A DNA stretch of 29,706 bases from Schoenoplectus triqueter (Eukaryota; Streptophyta; Magnoliopsida; Poales; Cyperaceae). Numbering within the stretch: the first letter of the stretch is position 1; the number at the start of each line of letters is the position of its first letter. The notes under the pieces were generated by a model, which made no database searches, was not told the DNA's origin, and saw only the letters and a list, made by a program, of their open reading frames with translations. Below, piece by piece: positions 18,721-29,465 of the stretch. Both the position numbers and the translations under genes were made by a program. The stretch spans positions 1 to 29,706 of the forward strand of contig CAXKVV010001125.1 of assembly GCA_964058805.1 (NCBI GenBank), read 5' to 3'.

Positions 18721-20244
18721 GCGTCATTAGTACTAGCGCGGAGCAAACATTCCACTAGATTCAAACATTTAAGTCTCGTTATAATCATTAACGCCGGATT
18801 CTTATCAGGTCGTTATAAAGGTAGATTATTAATGATGTGTAATTACGATATAGAGAATAAATTTATTCCTCTAGCATTTGGAATTATGGATGCAGAGAAT
18901 GTGGATAATTGAGGTTGGTTCATGCGATGGGTCCGTAATGAAGTGATCCAATCTAACATGAAAATATATGTTATATCCGACCATCATACGGGAATAAAAG
19001 GAGTTTTCAAGCGACCGCATTGGGATGATATGTACAACGTGGAGGTATACCGATATTGCATGCAACACATCGCAAAAAAATTATATAAGGAAGCCGAAAA
19101 ATCTGAAAAGAAAGAAGATAATCTCATAAATGATTTTAGAAGAAGACTAGCAAACAAGAAAAAACCGCGTCATTTCATAGAGAGATGACGAATTTTGAGG
19201 AAATAAAATAAAAAGGCTTACAATTTTTTAAAAAAAGTCGAAAGAAGATTAGAAAATGATGATAAAGTGCTTCTTAATTTTGCTTCGTGAGCACAAACTT
19301 ATGATGGAGGACATCGATTGGGTATAATGACCAATAATGGTTCGGAAGCTCTAAATAGTATCTTCAGAGTTGAGAGAACTTTACCGGCTGCGGCAATTAT
19401 AGAGGGAACATGATATAAATGTGTTAAATAGTTCGATAAGAGGGAAATGAAAGCATTGAACCAGCATAGAGTATGCAAGCAATGATCTAAAAAAATTGAT
19501 GATATTTTATCAAAAATGTGATGACAAAGCAGTTTCGTGTTGATACTATTTTATTATATTTTACTAATTTTTTAACATAACGTGATACTTTTTGTATTTT
19601 TTTCAATAATTATAGGTCGTATGAGCGTAATTTCGCTTGGAACTGCTCGAGGAAAATACAAGATTCATGTGCTTAGTGAGAGGATCGAGAGTGGAGGGTA
19701 AGGACCGTTCAAGTACACTGTTACAATTTTGAATGAACGACGCACTCAATATGACCCACAATTGCCGGAACCGCACTGCACGTGTGATTGTCAGAAACCT
19801 CAACTAACTAGGACACCCTACTCTCACGTGATTGTTGTATGCCAACATAGAAACTTTGATGTGTACGATTTCATAGATGAGCGATACAATACATCTCACC
19901 TACTGAATACTTGGTCCGGCCAATTTCATTGTTATGGAGATCAACAAATTTGGTCATCATACATTGGAGAAACTATAATACTAAATAAAGAACTGATAAC
20001 AATTGGTCGACGTGCGAATGTTAGACGTCGAATGATAATGGATGAGATGAAGGGCAAGATACGGGATTAAGGCAGATCGAGGAATATACAGTCTTATCAA
20101 GGTGAGCTTTTTCGAATAAATGAAATTAGTCGTGACCTACTTTCAATGGATACATTACAATCAGGATGCCATAAGAGTAGACCTTCAAGTCCTACAATAA
20201 ACAGAATAACTCAAACTTCTCAAGATGCTTTGAATTATAATTAA
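18700..20244 (+). pseudogene. Mutator-like (MULE) transposase pseudogene
   Basis: One continuous frame broken by stops. It starts inside the transposase core: FLSGRYKG, IPLAFGIMDAEN, VISDHHTGIKGVFKRPHWDD, YCMQHIAKKLYK, NNGSEALNSIF, RTLPAAA. A probable intron (to about 19615, ending TTATAG) precedes a C-terminal part with a SWIM-type zinc finger (CTCDC...SHV) and TWSGQFHCYGDQQIW. In-frame stops: TGA at 18910, 19186, 19288, 19411, 19483, 19519 and 19522; TAA at 19204, 19699 and 20068; TAG at 19429. The first catalytic Asp (normally DGTFL) reads N in INAGFLSG, and the SWIM Cys before His is Tyr (PYSHV). The N-terminal third is missing. Original C-terminus at 20244. Dead element; family assignment is secure. 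Confidence 0.92.
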
Positions 20245-20560
20245 TATATATAATTTAATTACAATTAAAAGCTAATCTATAATTAAATTATAATTAAAAA
20301 CTAATCTACAATTAAAAGCTATTTTATAATTAAATCAATAATTAATTTATAATTAAATAATAAATTAAATTTATATTATTCTACATAATTAATTAATAAT
20401 TAATCTATAATTCTATAATTAATCAATAATTAATCTACAATAAAATTATAATTAAATAATTCTACAATTTAATATACATAATTAATTAATAATTAATCTA
20501 TAATTAAATTAAAATTAAATAATTCTATAATTAATCTACAATTTACATTTCAATTCTAAT
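20245..20560. repeat. Degenerate TAATTAAATTA-type low-complexity repeat
   Basis: Irregular repetition of AATTAATCTATAATTAAA-like units, 15-27 bp apart, downstream of the MULE stop. Confidence 0.7.
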
Positions 20561-20710
20561 TATTTAGATAAATAAAATTTACCTTCGATAGTAAAATTCA
20601 ATAATTTTCCGCACTCAATCTCATCCCATATGTTATCTTTTCTTCTCTTCCTCTCTCTTCTCTTTGTGTCTCTCTTTTTCTCTCTTCAGCAACGCGCAAG
20701 AGACTATCTG

Positions 20711-20756
20711 CGCGTTTGGTTTATATAAGAGACAAACGCGTCACTGACAGTGACGC
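20711..20756. other. Hairpin pair enclosing a TATA-like sequence
   Basis: CGCGTTTG (20711-20718) and CAAACGCG (20733-20740) form a perfect 8-bp stem with TTTATATAAG in the loop. Directly overlapping it is the palindrome GCGTCACTGACAGTGACGC (20738-20756). On the minus strand a purine-rich leader-like tract (20640-20700) follows, like a transposon promoter. Confidence 0.55.
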
Positions 20757-21109
20757 TATAATATCCCAGAAAATAAAAATAGATTTATTTAGTTTGGATA
20801 ATTTTATAAATAAATTTTCTATATGGACTAAATTGCAAAGTTCAAAATAAAACAAGAGAACCACGTTGGTTTCCTATCTGATGGCGCGTGGCATCTTTGT
20901 CTTTGATGCTGATCTTCTCTTCTTGAAGCATCCCTCCTCTCTCGTTACTAATGAAATGACAGAAATACAAACCAAAGGAAGGTGAACGAAATAGAAAAGG
21001 AAAATTAGAAAATTAGATGAATATGAGGAGAAGAGCAAAAGAGAGCAGTAGAGAGGTGCCGAAGAGCAAATCGAAAGAAAGGTGAAAAGAAAGAAACGAA
21101 AATAACGGT

Positions 21110-21866
21110 GTTGCTACTTGAGTTAAAAATCAAGACCTCACGGTGGAATTGAGTATCATCAACGATGATCAAATCAAAAATAAAAAATTTTCCATAAAAT
21201 GTAACCGGACTTCTCTATAACTTATATTTGAATATTATCGGTTAATTGAATTCTTGACTTGATTTGAATTCAGTTGATATTGATTGATTGACCTTTGACT
21301 TAATATATGGGTCAGTGATCCAAATTATCTGAATGGATATGTGATATGAAGTATGAATGAAACTGTCTGAATTGATTGTATGTTGATAGTTAGAATTGGT
21401 CAAATTATGCATAATTGAATATGTCGTAAGCTAACCCTTTCGAACTTCGAAAGGAAAGGTCCACATAACCTGAAGAGTTGTGAGTGAAAGATGGCTTTGC
21501 GGAGTCTCATTTACTAGCGGATTTATGAGATATCCCCTACTTATCACGGTATGCACGGTGTGTGATTTTCATGTGTTTATGCATAATTATTTAAAATACA
21601 TGCTTTAATAAATAAGAATAAATTATTATTGTTTGAAATGTTCTGAATGGAACTATATTATTCATAATACTGTTATAGAGAAGTTATATTGTTAAATAAC
21701 CGGTTACTGAGCTTTATAAGCTGACTCTATTTTATTATTTTATTATTATTTTTATTTGTTGGCGACGCGGGTTATTATTTTTCTTATTTGTTGGCGACGC
21801 AGGTTGCGGGCCGTCGGATGGATGCGGAAGATGTCGTTTCTGTAGCATCTCATCCGGGGCGTTACA
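21110..21866 (+). mobile_element. Solo-LTR-like fragment ending CGGGGCGTTACA
   Basis: The right border CCGGGGCGTTACA (to 21866) is the typical 3' end of plant gypsy-type LTRs whose 5' end reads TGTAACGCCCC. Upstream are GTTACTGAGCTTTATAAGC and GGTTGCGGGCCGTCGGATGGATG, also typical of such LTRs. GTTATTATTTTT..TTGTTGGCGACGC is partly duplicated (21760-21800). The left border is uncertain and no internal coding part is attached. Confidence 0.5.
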
Positions 21867-21868
21867 GG

Positions 21869-21956
21869 CGAGCTGTCATTCGCATATTTAAAATTAGTCG
21901 TTACTCAATTTTATTTTTAATAATATTAATTTAATAATTATTATATATAAAAAAAC
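21869..21956 (-). repeat. Right arm of the long inverted repeat
   Basis: Complementary to 18635-18720, starting two bases after the LTR-like end at 21866. Outside the arms the flanks (18560-18630 and 21960-22060) do not match. Confidence 0.75.
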
Positions 21957-22169
21957 CGTAGAGGGAGTGATGGGTTTGTTGTGAGGGGAAGCTTGTCGCT
22001 GGCACCAACAAGAGAGAGAAACTTGTCAGTTGTGAGGGAAATCACCAGGGCTCGGCATATGGGCAGCGAATTTTGTTTTTAATTGTCTTAATAATTTTAA
22101 TTTTTATAATAAAAATGATTAAATTAAAAATTTCAAAATATGAATTACAGCGTATTATTAACTGTGGCG

Positions 22170-22207
22170 CTTTGTAAATATGTTATTGCTTTGTAAATAT
22201 GTTATTG
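22170..22207 (+). repeat. Perfect 19-bp tandem duplication
   Basis: CTTTGTAAATATGTTATTG at 22170-22188 and again at 22189-22207. Followed by CCCAATAACGTTTTTTG (22228), which resembles the AATAACGCTTTTTTG motif in the CACTA end at 5762. Confidence 0.85.
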
Positions 22208-23736
22208 AAAATGATGTATTGTGCGAATATGTCACTCCCAATAACGTTTTTTGTTTGAAATGATATTTTAAAAAACATGTTGTAATATATTTTCACTGTA
22301 TATGTAAATTTTTATGCGGACATATGTGGAATTTTCTTATTATTAAGTAAAGAATATAGTAAAAAAAACCACTTAACTATGACACCAATGGGTTGTAGAT
22401 CAATGATAAGATGGAAAAATATTGACATAGCTTTTAGGCTGGAATCCAATTGAGTGTTAATTAATTTTTTTATTTTCTTTCTAAATGCATACAAGCTGCA
22501 CAAACTCATAAATAAACCGTAGAGTTCCGTATATAATAAAAAAAAATAAATATTTTGAATTATGATATTTTAATAATGATTTGTCTAGCATTATGCAGCA
22601 GCATTTAAAAACAGTGGTATTTGCGGAAGAACTAGGAGTTGCAATTTTATTTATATCAGGTTTGATTGCAAACATTTTTTTTCTCAATTTCTCAGATACA
22701 TCTGTGATTTAAAATCTTGTATATTGGAATACTTCAACTATTATATATAGAGCTATAATTTTATGATATCTAATTAATTAATAAAATAGCTGTCACAACG
22801 AATGGTATAACTATAACTAGTTATAAGTTATGCTCGTAAAAAGTATTATGAAATAACGACGTGCACAGGTCCAATTTTCTTCCATTCAAGAAATAGTGAG
22901 AAATCCATTTGGACAATGCATCAAAAAGTATATTTGATATATTAACACGTCCCTCAAAAATATCTAGCCATGTATTTCCTGTTCTCGACTTCAACTCGAT
23001 CATGCTCTGCATCTAATATATTGCAAATTTCATGTTTGACCTAAAAGAAATATTAGCATTGGGCAAATAGTTCTCATTGTTTGCATGAATTGTAGATCCC
23101 ATACCCAACTGGTGTGCGTTGTCAAGCACCACGCATTAACGGCCTACTGCAACTATTCTCAATGATATTAGAAGATCATTTGAGAAACGAATCTCAAAAT
23201 ACAAATTACTCTCATAATTTATGGTTAATGCTCGAATATCATTATCAATTAATTTGATCAAAATTAGATTTAAATTCTTGGGAGATATGCTTGAATCATA
23301 CAGTCAAATTAATGTGATCTAGTTTACAGCTATTAACTAGTGCACTCAAATACGTAAACTTTGACCAAGTTTCAATAAGCTAATTATTTTTCTGAGAAGT
23401 TTCTTGTAATTATTTCAATTATAATATTAAAAGCTGAAGAGATCGTATTCTTTATTCAATTAGATTTAAATAAAACTCTTGATAGTTGATAGATTCTGCA
23501 ACAGCAATGACCGATGGAGAGATATAGTCATCTAAATTTTTATTTTTTATTTTTATTGTGCCCTTTTAGCCTAAATATTTATAATTGGTTGAAAGTTGAA
23601 ACGTCAAAGGTAAAAATATTTGAAAAGCTGAACCATCAGATTTTCAGTCATATTGCTGGAAATTTACATATGCATACAAAATTTTTCATGTTATACACAG
23701 GGATTTTTTTCTTTTAAAAAAAATAAAAGGGGTCTG
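22208..23736. other. Intergenic region without supported gene
   Basis: A minus-strand frame of 63 codons at 23012-22821 starts with a true ATG but has no recognised motif. It is noted but not called as a gene. The rest is AT-rich. Confidence 0.45.
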
Positions 23737-24507
23737 TTATTGTTGCTCAGATAAAAGATGACTCAGAGACTCAAAAGATCACTTGTAATTAACAAAATCT
23801 GCGAACAAAAATTCAAAATCATCTATGGTAACTGTCTGCACATATTTTTCTTCAGGCTTGTTCAGATTCTTGTTTGATGCTGTCATCTTGATCTTTACCA
23901 GCGGAATCGAGACCTTGTATGGAACTTTGGCAACTTCACCTTTAGAAATAATTAGTTTCAATGATCTCTTGGTATGAAATGCCATCCTAAATTGAGTAAC
24001 GAGAAGAGTTCCTTGTATAGGACCAGCTGTTGTAAAGAGATAACAGCTATAGGCCTCTAATAAACTCTCTTCCTTGCTAACATCAAAAGATCTGTGAGAC
24101 AATTTTCAAGACTTCCAGTCTGATATATTCTTTTACTTGGGCTCAGTGTCCTTTTCCTGCTTTCTGATTCATTCCTCATTCCTATTCATCAATTTCACTG
24201 CAAGACAAATGCACACCAATAAATTAATAGTAATTATGAAGTACATTTCTACATTCAGATCACACTGAGGAATTCAAATAGGGAAAAAAAAAGAAATAAA
24301 GGGGGTGCTGAGATTTTACCTTTTGTCTTGAGAGGGAATATCAGACGTTTTCCAGGATTTCTTCATCCAGTCAAAGGTTGAACGCTTGGCTCCTCCAATT
24401 GAACTAACAGGCTCACAACCAGAATGTGGTACACTAGGCAACTCCTCTTCTACATAAGTCTTAGAAGAACCAAGAATTCCAATTGCGTGGCAATGACAGT
24501 TCTTCAT
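23737..24507 (-). pseudogene. GEM-like GRAM-domain gene, decayed copy
   Basis: Homologue of the intact gene at 26453-27212, with the same layout. Exon 1 is 24507-24320 (MKNCHCHAIGILGSSKTYVE, a match to the partner's ILGSSKTYAEE), followed by an intron of about 120 bp with GT at 24319-24318 and AG near 24198 or 24182. Exon 2 encodes a GRAM domain (EESLLEAYSCYLFTTAGPI, VPYKVSIPLVKIK, NLNKPEEKYV, VTIDDFEF). Lesions: a 1-bp deletion near 24103-24110 shifts the frame between GSLE and LSHRSF. The homologous splice junction is also out of phase, with one extra A in the AAAAG donor compared with AAAG. A TGA at 23781-23779 replaces the Arg codon after NYK (CGA to TGA), removing the SFESLSHLL tail that would end at 23737. 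A truncated ~65-aa product is the most it could make by the homologous splicing. Confidence 0.82.
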
Positions 24508-24592
24508 ATTTACCAGAGCGTTTGAATGTTCAAGCTTCTTAATTTCTCTCCACCTTTTACCTTTCGTACTCTGGAATGTTCTGCTAACGTTC

Positions 24593-24600
24593 CTTTTATA
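24593..24600 (-). promoter_or_regulatory. TATA box of the decayed GEM-like copy
   Basis: CTATAAAAGG on the minus strand, about 90 bp before the ATG. The leader sequence GAAGCTTGAACATTCAA (24538-24522) is identical to that of the partner gene (27237-27221), so the core promoter was part of the duplication. Confidence 0.6.
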
Positions 24601-24601
24601 G

Positions 24602-26452
24602 ATGTGGTAGGAAAAAAAAGGGGGTGAGAGGCATTTTGAAGTTCAACTGAATAAATATCACATTGAAGTGCCTTTACAGTCAGCTTTGCATCATTAATTG
24701 GAATTCAAAACTAGTATAGAATTCGGATAGGGCAATGATTTTGTTTTTTCTTTATCCGATATAATTTTCTCCATCATTTCTAGAAATATAAGTGTGGCTG
24801 TGACGCTGAACAAATTTCCAAGAATTATGTATAAATTCTAGTTCATAATGGATTTAATTAAAAGAAAGAGGAAATTCAAAGTAATGTTTCCATGGAATAT
24901 TGTATCCTTGGGAAACAAAATAAAAAAAAAATAAAGCTCCCATAAATCCTGGCATATATTACTTTTTATGTCTTTTTTGCTAGCTCTGCGGTGTAAATTT
25001 ATTTTTTTTCTTTTGAAGTTGTAAGATAATTCTATCTCATTTTAACTGAAGCTAAAGTTACTCGTTCTGTTGATCAATAATTAGCTGCATCTAAGTAACA
25101 ATTACCTTCCAATTCATAAACTGCATATAATTAGTTGTAGTCCAAGTAATATCCGGAAACTAAGTTGATTCTTTATCTTTGAATTAAAATTTATAGTCAA
25201 GCTCTTACTCTTGCCAACCAACCAGTGTCATTATCATACTATCTAAATATCAGGGAGTCTCTTAACCATTTATAAGCTTGGAAGAGCCAACCAATACCAA
25301 TACCTAGCCATAAACAATGTGCCTCACTGCTACGAAACAAACCTCTCCCTCTTTATGGCTTAGAAGAGCCATAAAGCTTAGATTGCAAGCATGCTCTTTT
25401 TCTTTGTTCCTTGATCCCAATGACTAGGCAAGGTATCTTTCCGCAGATGCCGCGAGCAAAAGGTTGACCTATATTCCTTATCAAACAGAAAAGTATTATT
25501 ATGATAGTATCATTTGTCATGCAGCCCCTTTTCAGAGTTTGAGGAGTCATAAAAGAACCCATATGAACAAAGCAAAGCATAGAAGGGTCCATTAGTTTTT
25601 CTAAAATTAAAAGTTCTCTAATAACTGCAATAGTCATCTTTATTGTTCCATTACACGATTGGCGTTAGATTTGTCTAACAAAATACGACGATTTGCCGGA
25701 ATGATTGTATAATATTTATGTCAAGGATCAATATGGGGCAGAGGATCTAGGTGCTTTATTACGAACCCCAAGTGCTAGTGGGGTCTGTTAGCCTCATGGC
25801 TGATGCATTAACAAACCAATATGATGTGTAAACGCACTTAATTTTCACAGATTTAACTAATTTTTTCTACTTTCTATTTTGGTGTCCTAGAGCAACTAAT
25901 ATCCAGCTGTAGCCATGCAGCACCAAGTCAGTCAAGTCCCTTTTATTCCTGATTACAAATTTGCAACATGGGTGTGACTTGGAAAGCATTGTAATTAAAT
26001 ATATCTGCTGTATTGGTTTCTGACCATATATATTTATGTTAAGTGGCGCGCAGTTTGAAGTATTAGCCAATCAACAAAAAGTGACGCACCATGAGAACCT
26101 AACAGCTAGCTATTTGTTATTTCTAACTGCAAACTTAATTTGAACACACAGTGATGATAAAATAATATTGACCGGACCGGGCCAACCCATTGACAATCCT
26201 AACTGATATTTTTTGAATTGAACTATGTCAGGTAGTGCTTTTCATTACAATTTTCATACTGTTTTGGTTAATTTCCTGTAAGCCTTGGATTAAATAATCA
26301 TGACATATTTCATAAGGGTCCTTAATTAGATCTCGAAAATTTGATAAAGAAGGAAAGAATAAATTTCATTTATCCTCAAAATATTCAAGTATACACATGC
26401 GAAATTTTATAAGAGGACTCAATCTTCCTCTCTGGAATGAAACATAGGAACG
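24602..26452. other. Spacer between the duplicated GRAM genes
   Basis: The first ~130 bp (24610-24740) still align with the region upstream of the partner gene (TTACAGTC...GCATCATTA...GAATTC). The remainder holds scattered ATG frames (for example 25637-25353 minus) without domains. Confidence 0.5.
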
Positions 26453-27212
26453 CTATCGTTCCCCATAGGTAGCAAGATGCAGTGACTCGTAAGACCTTTG
26501 GTAATTAATAAAGCCCATGAACCAAAATTCAAATTCATCTACTGTAACTATTAGCACATACTTCTCTTCAGGCCTGTTCAGATTCTCACTTGATACTGTG
26601 TTCTTGATCTTTCTAAGAGGAATGGACACTTTGTATGGGACTTTGGCAACTTCTCCACTATAAGATTTCAGTTTCAACAATTTTCTACTATGAAATGCTA
26701 TCCTTTCTTCCGTGATAAATATTCTTCCTTTAATTGGGCCAGCAGTTGTAAAGAGAGAACATTTGTAGGCCCCTAATAATCTCTCTTCATTGATGGATGT
26801 AGGGAAAGATTTTCTGAATAATCTTTCAACCCTTCCATATCGAAATATTCTTTTTCTTAGACTCATCTTCCACTTCACTGTTTCTGATACACTTCTAGTA
26901 CTCATTGCCCCTGTAATAAGAAAACATAACTGTCAATAACTGAATACTCCCCCTCTCCCTGATAATTCTGATACAATTTAAGGGGAAACAAGTATCTTGA
27001 AAGGGGCTATATATTAATATACCTTTCCCTTGGGAGAGATCAACTGATCTTTTATTGAATTTCTTCATGGAATTATTCCTGGAATTCTTCACTGCTTTGG
27101 TTGAATCAACTGGCTCAATATTAAAATTAGACATGGTTGGCAACTGCTCCTCAGCATATGTCTTAGAAGAGCCGAGAATCCTGATTATTTGGCGACGGGA
27201 GAAGTTCTTCAT
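26453..27212 (-). CDS. GEM-like protein with GRAM domain, two exons, intact
   Basis: Exon 1 is 27212-27023 (190 bp) and exon 2 is 26910-26453. The 112-bp intron has donor AAAG|GTATAT and acceptor TTACAG|GGG, phase 1. Joined length is 648 bp, 215 aa. Residues 1-65 are a basic, Ser/Asn-rich N-terminal region; the GRAM domain spans roughly 96-200, with EERLLGAYKCSLFTTAGPI (105-123), EERIAFHS (131-138), GEVAKVPYKVSIPL (149-162), RPEEKYVLIVTVDEFEFWF (176-194) and the C-terminal GFINYQRSYESL that is typical of plant GEM-like proteins. GRAM domains are PH-like and bind phosphoinositides. Known relatives include Arabidopsis GEM and GEM-like (ABA/stress-associated) proteins; the precise role here is inferred from family only. 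Slightly shorter than usual members. Upstream partner of a tandem pair; the other copy (23737-24507) is a pseudogene. Confidence 0.9.
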
Positions 27213-27290
27213 GTTTGCAGTTGAATGTTCAAGCTTCGTTAACCTCTTTGCCTTCTTTTAGCCTTATATCACCTTTTTTACGGGGTCCCC

Positions 27291-27297
27291 TTCTATA
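27291..27297 (-). promoter_or_regulatory. TATA box of the intact GEM-like gene
   Basis: TTATAGAAGG on the minus strand, about 80 bp before the ATG. It aligns with CTATAAAAGG of the paralogue in the conserved ACATCT-TATA-GAAGCTTGAACATTCAA layout. A second weak TATA (GATATAAGG, 27270-27262) lies closer. Confidence 0.5.
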
Positions 27298-27299
27298 AG

Positions 27300-28567
27300 A
27301 TGTATTTAAAAAAGAAGGGTGTCGGAATTTATTATTCGGTTGAAAATTGAAATACGATTACAGTCGACATTACATCATCAGAATTCATCAAAGGAATTTT
27401 GAATATAGAGGGAAATTCATGGGAGATGCAAGAATCTCATTTGTAGCTGATAAATTTCACCCAGATGTTTTCTTTATCAAAGGTTAGCTGGCATTTATCA
27501 GCGTTTCCAAAGAGGTTTGATACTGGAAAACAGGACATCATACGTTTTCTATCATTAAGCAGGTGAATTGTGTTTCAATCGATATATGTAACTAAATATA
27601 GTTAAATTATTGCACCGCTAGGTGCCAGAGACAACCACTATTTCAACATACCAACATATAATTGCATCAGAAAGCAATAAGCAACAATACTTCTGCTTTA
27701 TTAGGTTATGTTTTTTCATATTCAAAGGAACAACTTTTCTTGGAGAGGAAGTTCAGGTAATGGGGACGAGAGGCAATTGCAGGGATAGAATGATCAAACC
27801 TGTACATAAAGGCTACACATTTGTCCACTGATATCAAATTAAAATCATTACCTTATAAAAGAAGGTTAAGTATGCCTTGGCTTTTCTAAAGATCTCACTC
27901 AGCTCCAAGTCAGCCCCTGTTGAGAAAGAATTATTCTCAAGCTTCACAATTCAACTGGAAGAATTCTAAGTCCCTGTATTTATAATTGGTGCTCCTGTGT
28001 TCTCCTCTCCTTTGAGATGATTTCCAAATTTAGAAAAACTAGTCAACTGGTATAACTAGCACACCAATTTAGTCCCTGTTAAGTTCCTTTTTACATAGTT
28101 TTGGTCGTTTCAGAAAATAAACACTGTCAGGAAAAAAATGACACCTAAGGTTGGCATGGTTTTGTTATAGCGGTCACTAGAGCTAGCGAGAAAGTCCGTG
28201 GAGTTCGTCGTAGAAATAGATAACAAAAATGAGCAAAGAAACAGAAAAAACTTTGACCAGGCATTTTAAGTAAAAACAGAGCACGCTGTCATTTGAAATT
28301 AAGTACAAACAAAATCATAATTATTCTCTTGGGACATAACACAAAAGAATGCATTGTTTTAAAAACTATATTGTATTAGTGACTTTAATTGGCGGAAGAT
28401 GCATCAAATTTTTTTCAAGTAATCAATTGAATTATCAGTTTTGAAATTGAACCATCAACTCATTACTGCACATAATTTTAAACAAAGTTAACACAAATAT
28501 ATATTTGTTTTTTTTTGCCAATTTGCTCATAGGCTACAAATATATATTTGTGGATACAGTTATACAG

Positions 28568-28568
<1 letters not shown>
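27300..28568. other. Intergenic, with one exon-like fragment
   Basis: On the minus strand, 27915-27853 is open between an AACAG acceptor-like and an AAG|GTAATG donor-like site (ADLELSEIFRKAKAYLTFFY). No neighbouring exon continues it, so it is only a possible gene fragment. Nothing else recognised. Confidence 0.35.

Positions 28569-28617
<49 letters not shown>
28569..28617. repeat. (TA)n microsatellite, 49 bp
   Basis: Longest perfect TA run in the window, directly abutting foldback element H. Confidence 0.97.
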
Positions 28618-28618
<1 letters not shown>

Positions 28619-28620
<2 letters not shown>

Positions 28621-29017
28621 TTGGGCTATGGTGCTATGCATAGCACGGATCGTCCTCATGCTATGGATCAGTTTTTCGTTTTCAAAGTTTAAATTGTCAA
28701 TCTGAACCATACAAAATGATTTTTATATGAATATCACGGTATAGACTAAATTTTATTTTTTTTAGAATTTTTTAATATTTTTTAAGATAATTAGAAAATC
28801 ACTTGATTTAGTTATTATGAATCATTCAAAAGAGACGATTTTCTAGCTATCTTAAAAAATAGTAAATTTTTTTTGAAAAATATAAATTTAATTTACATCG
28901 AGATATTCATACAAAAATTATTTTGTACGGTTGGATTGATCATTTACACTTTGATAACGAAGAACCGATCCATAACACGAAAATGATCCGTACTATGCAT
29001 AGCACCATAGCCCAACT
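28619..29017. mobile_element. Foldback element H (CTATGCATAG termini), 399 bp
   Basis: 33-bp terminal repeats, AGTTGGGCTATGGTGCTATG onward and the complement ending at 29017, with a single mismatch. The left end carries the perfect palindrome GTGCTATGCATAGCAC. The inner sequence is homologous to element D (ACAAAATGATTTTTATATGAAT; TTTAGAATTTTTTAA; ATCTTAAAAAATAGTAAA). Flanked by (TA)n on both sides. The best-preserved member in the window. Confidence 0.9.
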
Positions 29018-29465
29018 ATATATATACACGACACATTAGTTAATTAGCTTCTAAATTTATTTAATGGCACTTTTTTAATTAAACCATCAGATTGACAATT
29101 TCCAAAAGATCAATAAGTTAGCAATTTTCTCCATCAATGCTAAAATGATTAAATTGCTAATTAGATTTTAAAATTGAGTTTCTAAACTCCTCAAACTCAA
29201 AAATTAAAATAGCAACAGATTTATAAAATTTAATTGGAAACCTCCTTTTATATTTAGATTTCTTTTTTTGCCTTATTTTCGTGATTCCAGCTTTTTTTTC
29301 TTCTTTTGATCGTCCAATCAAAATAAATATAAACAAGTTCCGTTAGATAGTTAAAGTATGAATATTTGAAGGGTCGCCGCTTATTACCGCTCAAAGACCA
29401 GCCAAACCTGTTAGGACCAATCTTCGGAAAAATAATTTTGCATGCAACGGGAAATTCATATATAT
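29018..29465. other. AT-rich spacer
   Basis: No gene or repeat recognised apart from a short TATATA run at its left edge. Confidence 0.5.

Noticed and set aside
18871..19068. Minus-strand ORF inside the transposase region
   Set aside because: Shadow of the conserved MULE frame on the plus strand.
22821..23012. 63-codon minus-strand ORF with a real ATG
   Set aside because: No recognised domain, promoter or exon partner; kept only as a remark in the spacer entry.
25353..25637. 94-codon minus-strand ORF
   Set aside because: Biased composition, no motif, no supported start context; likely chance.
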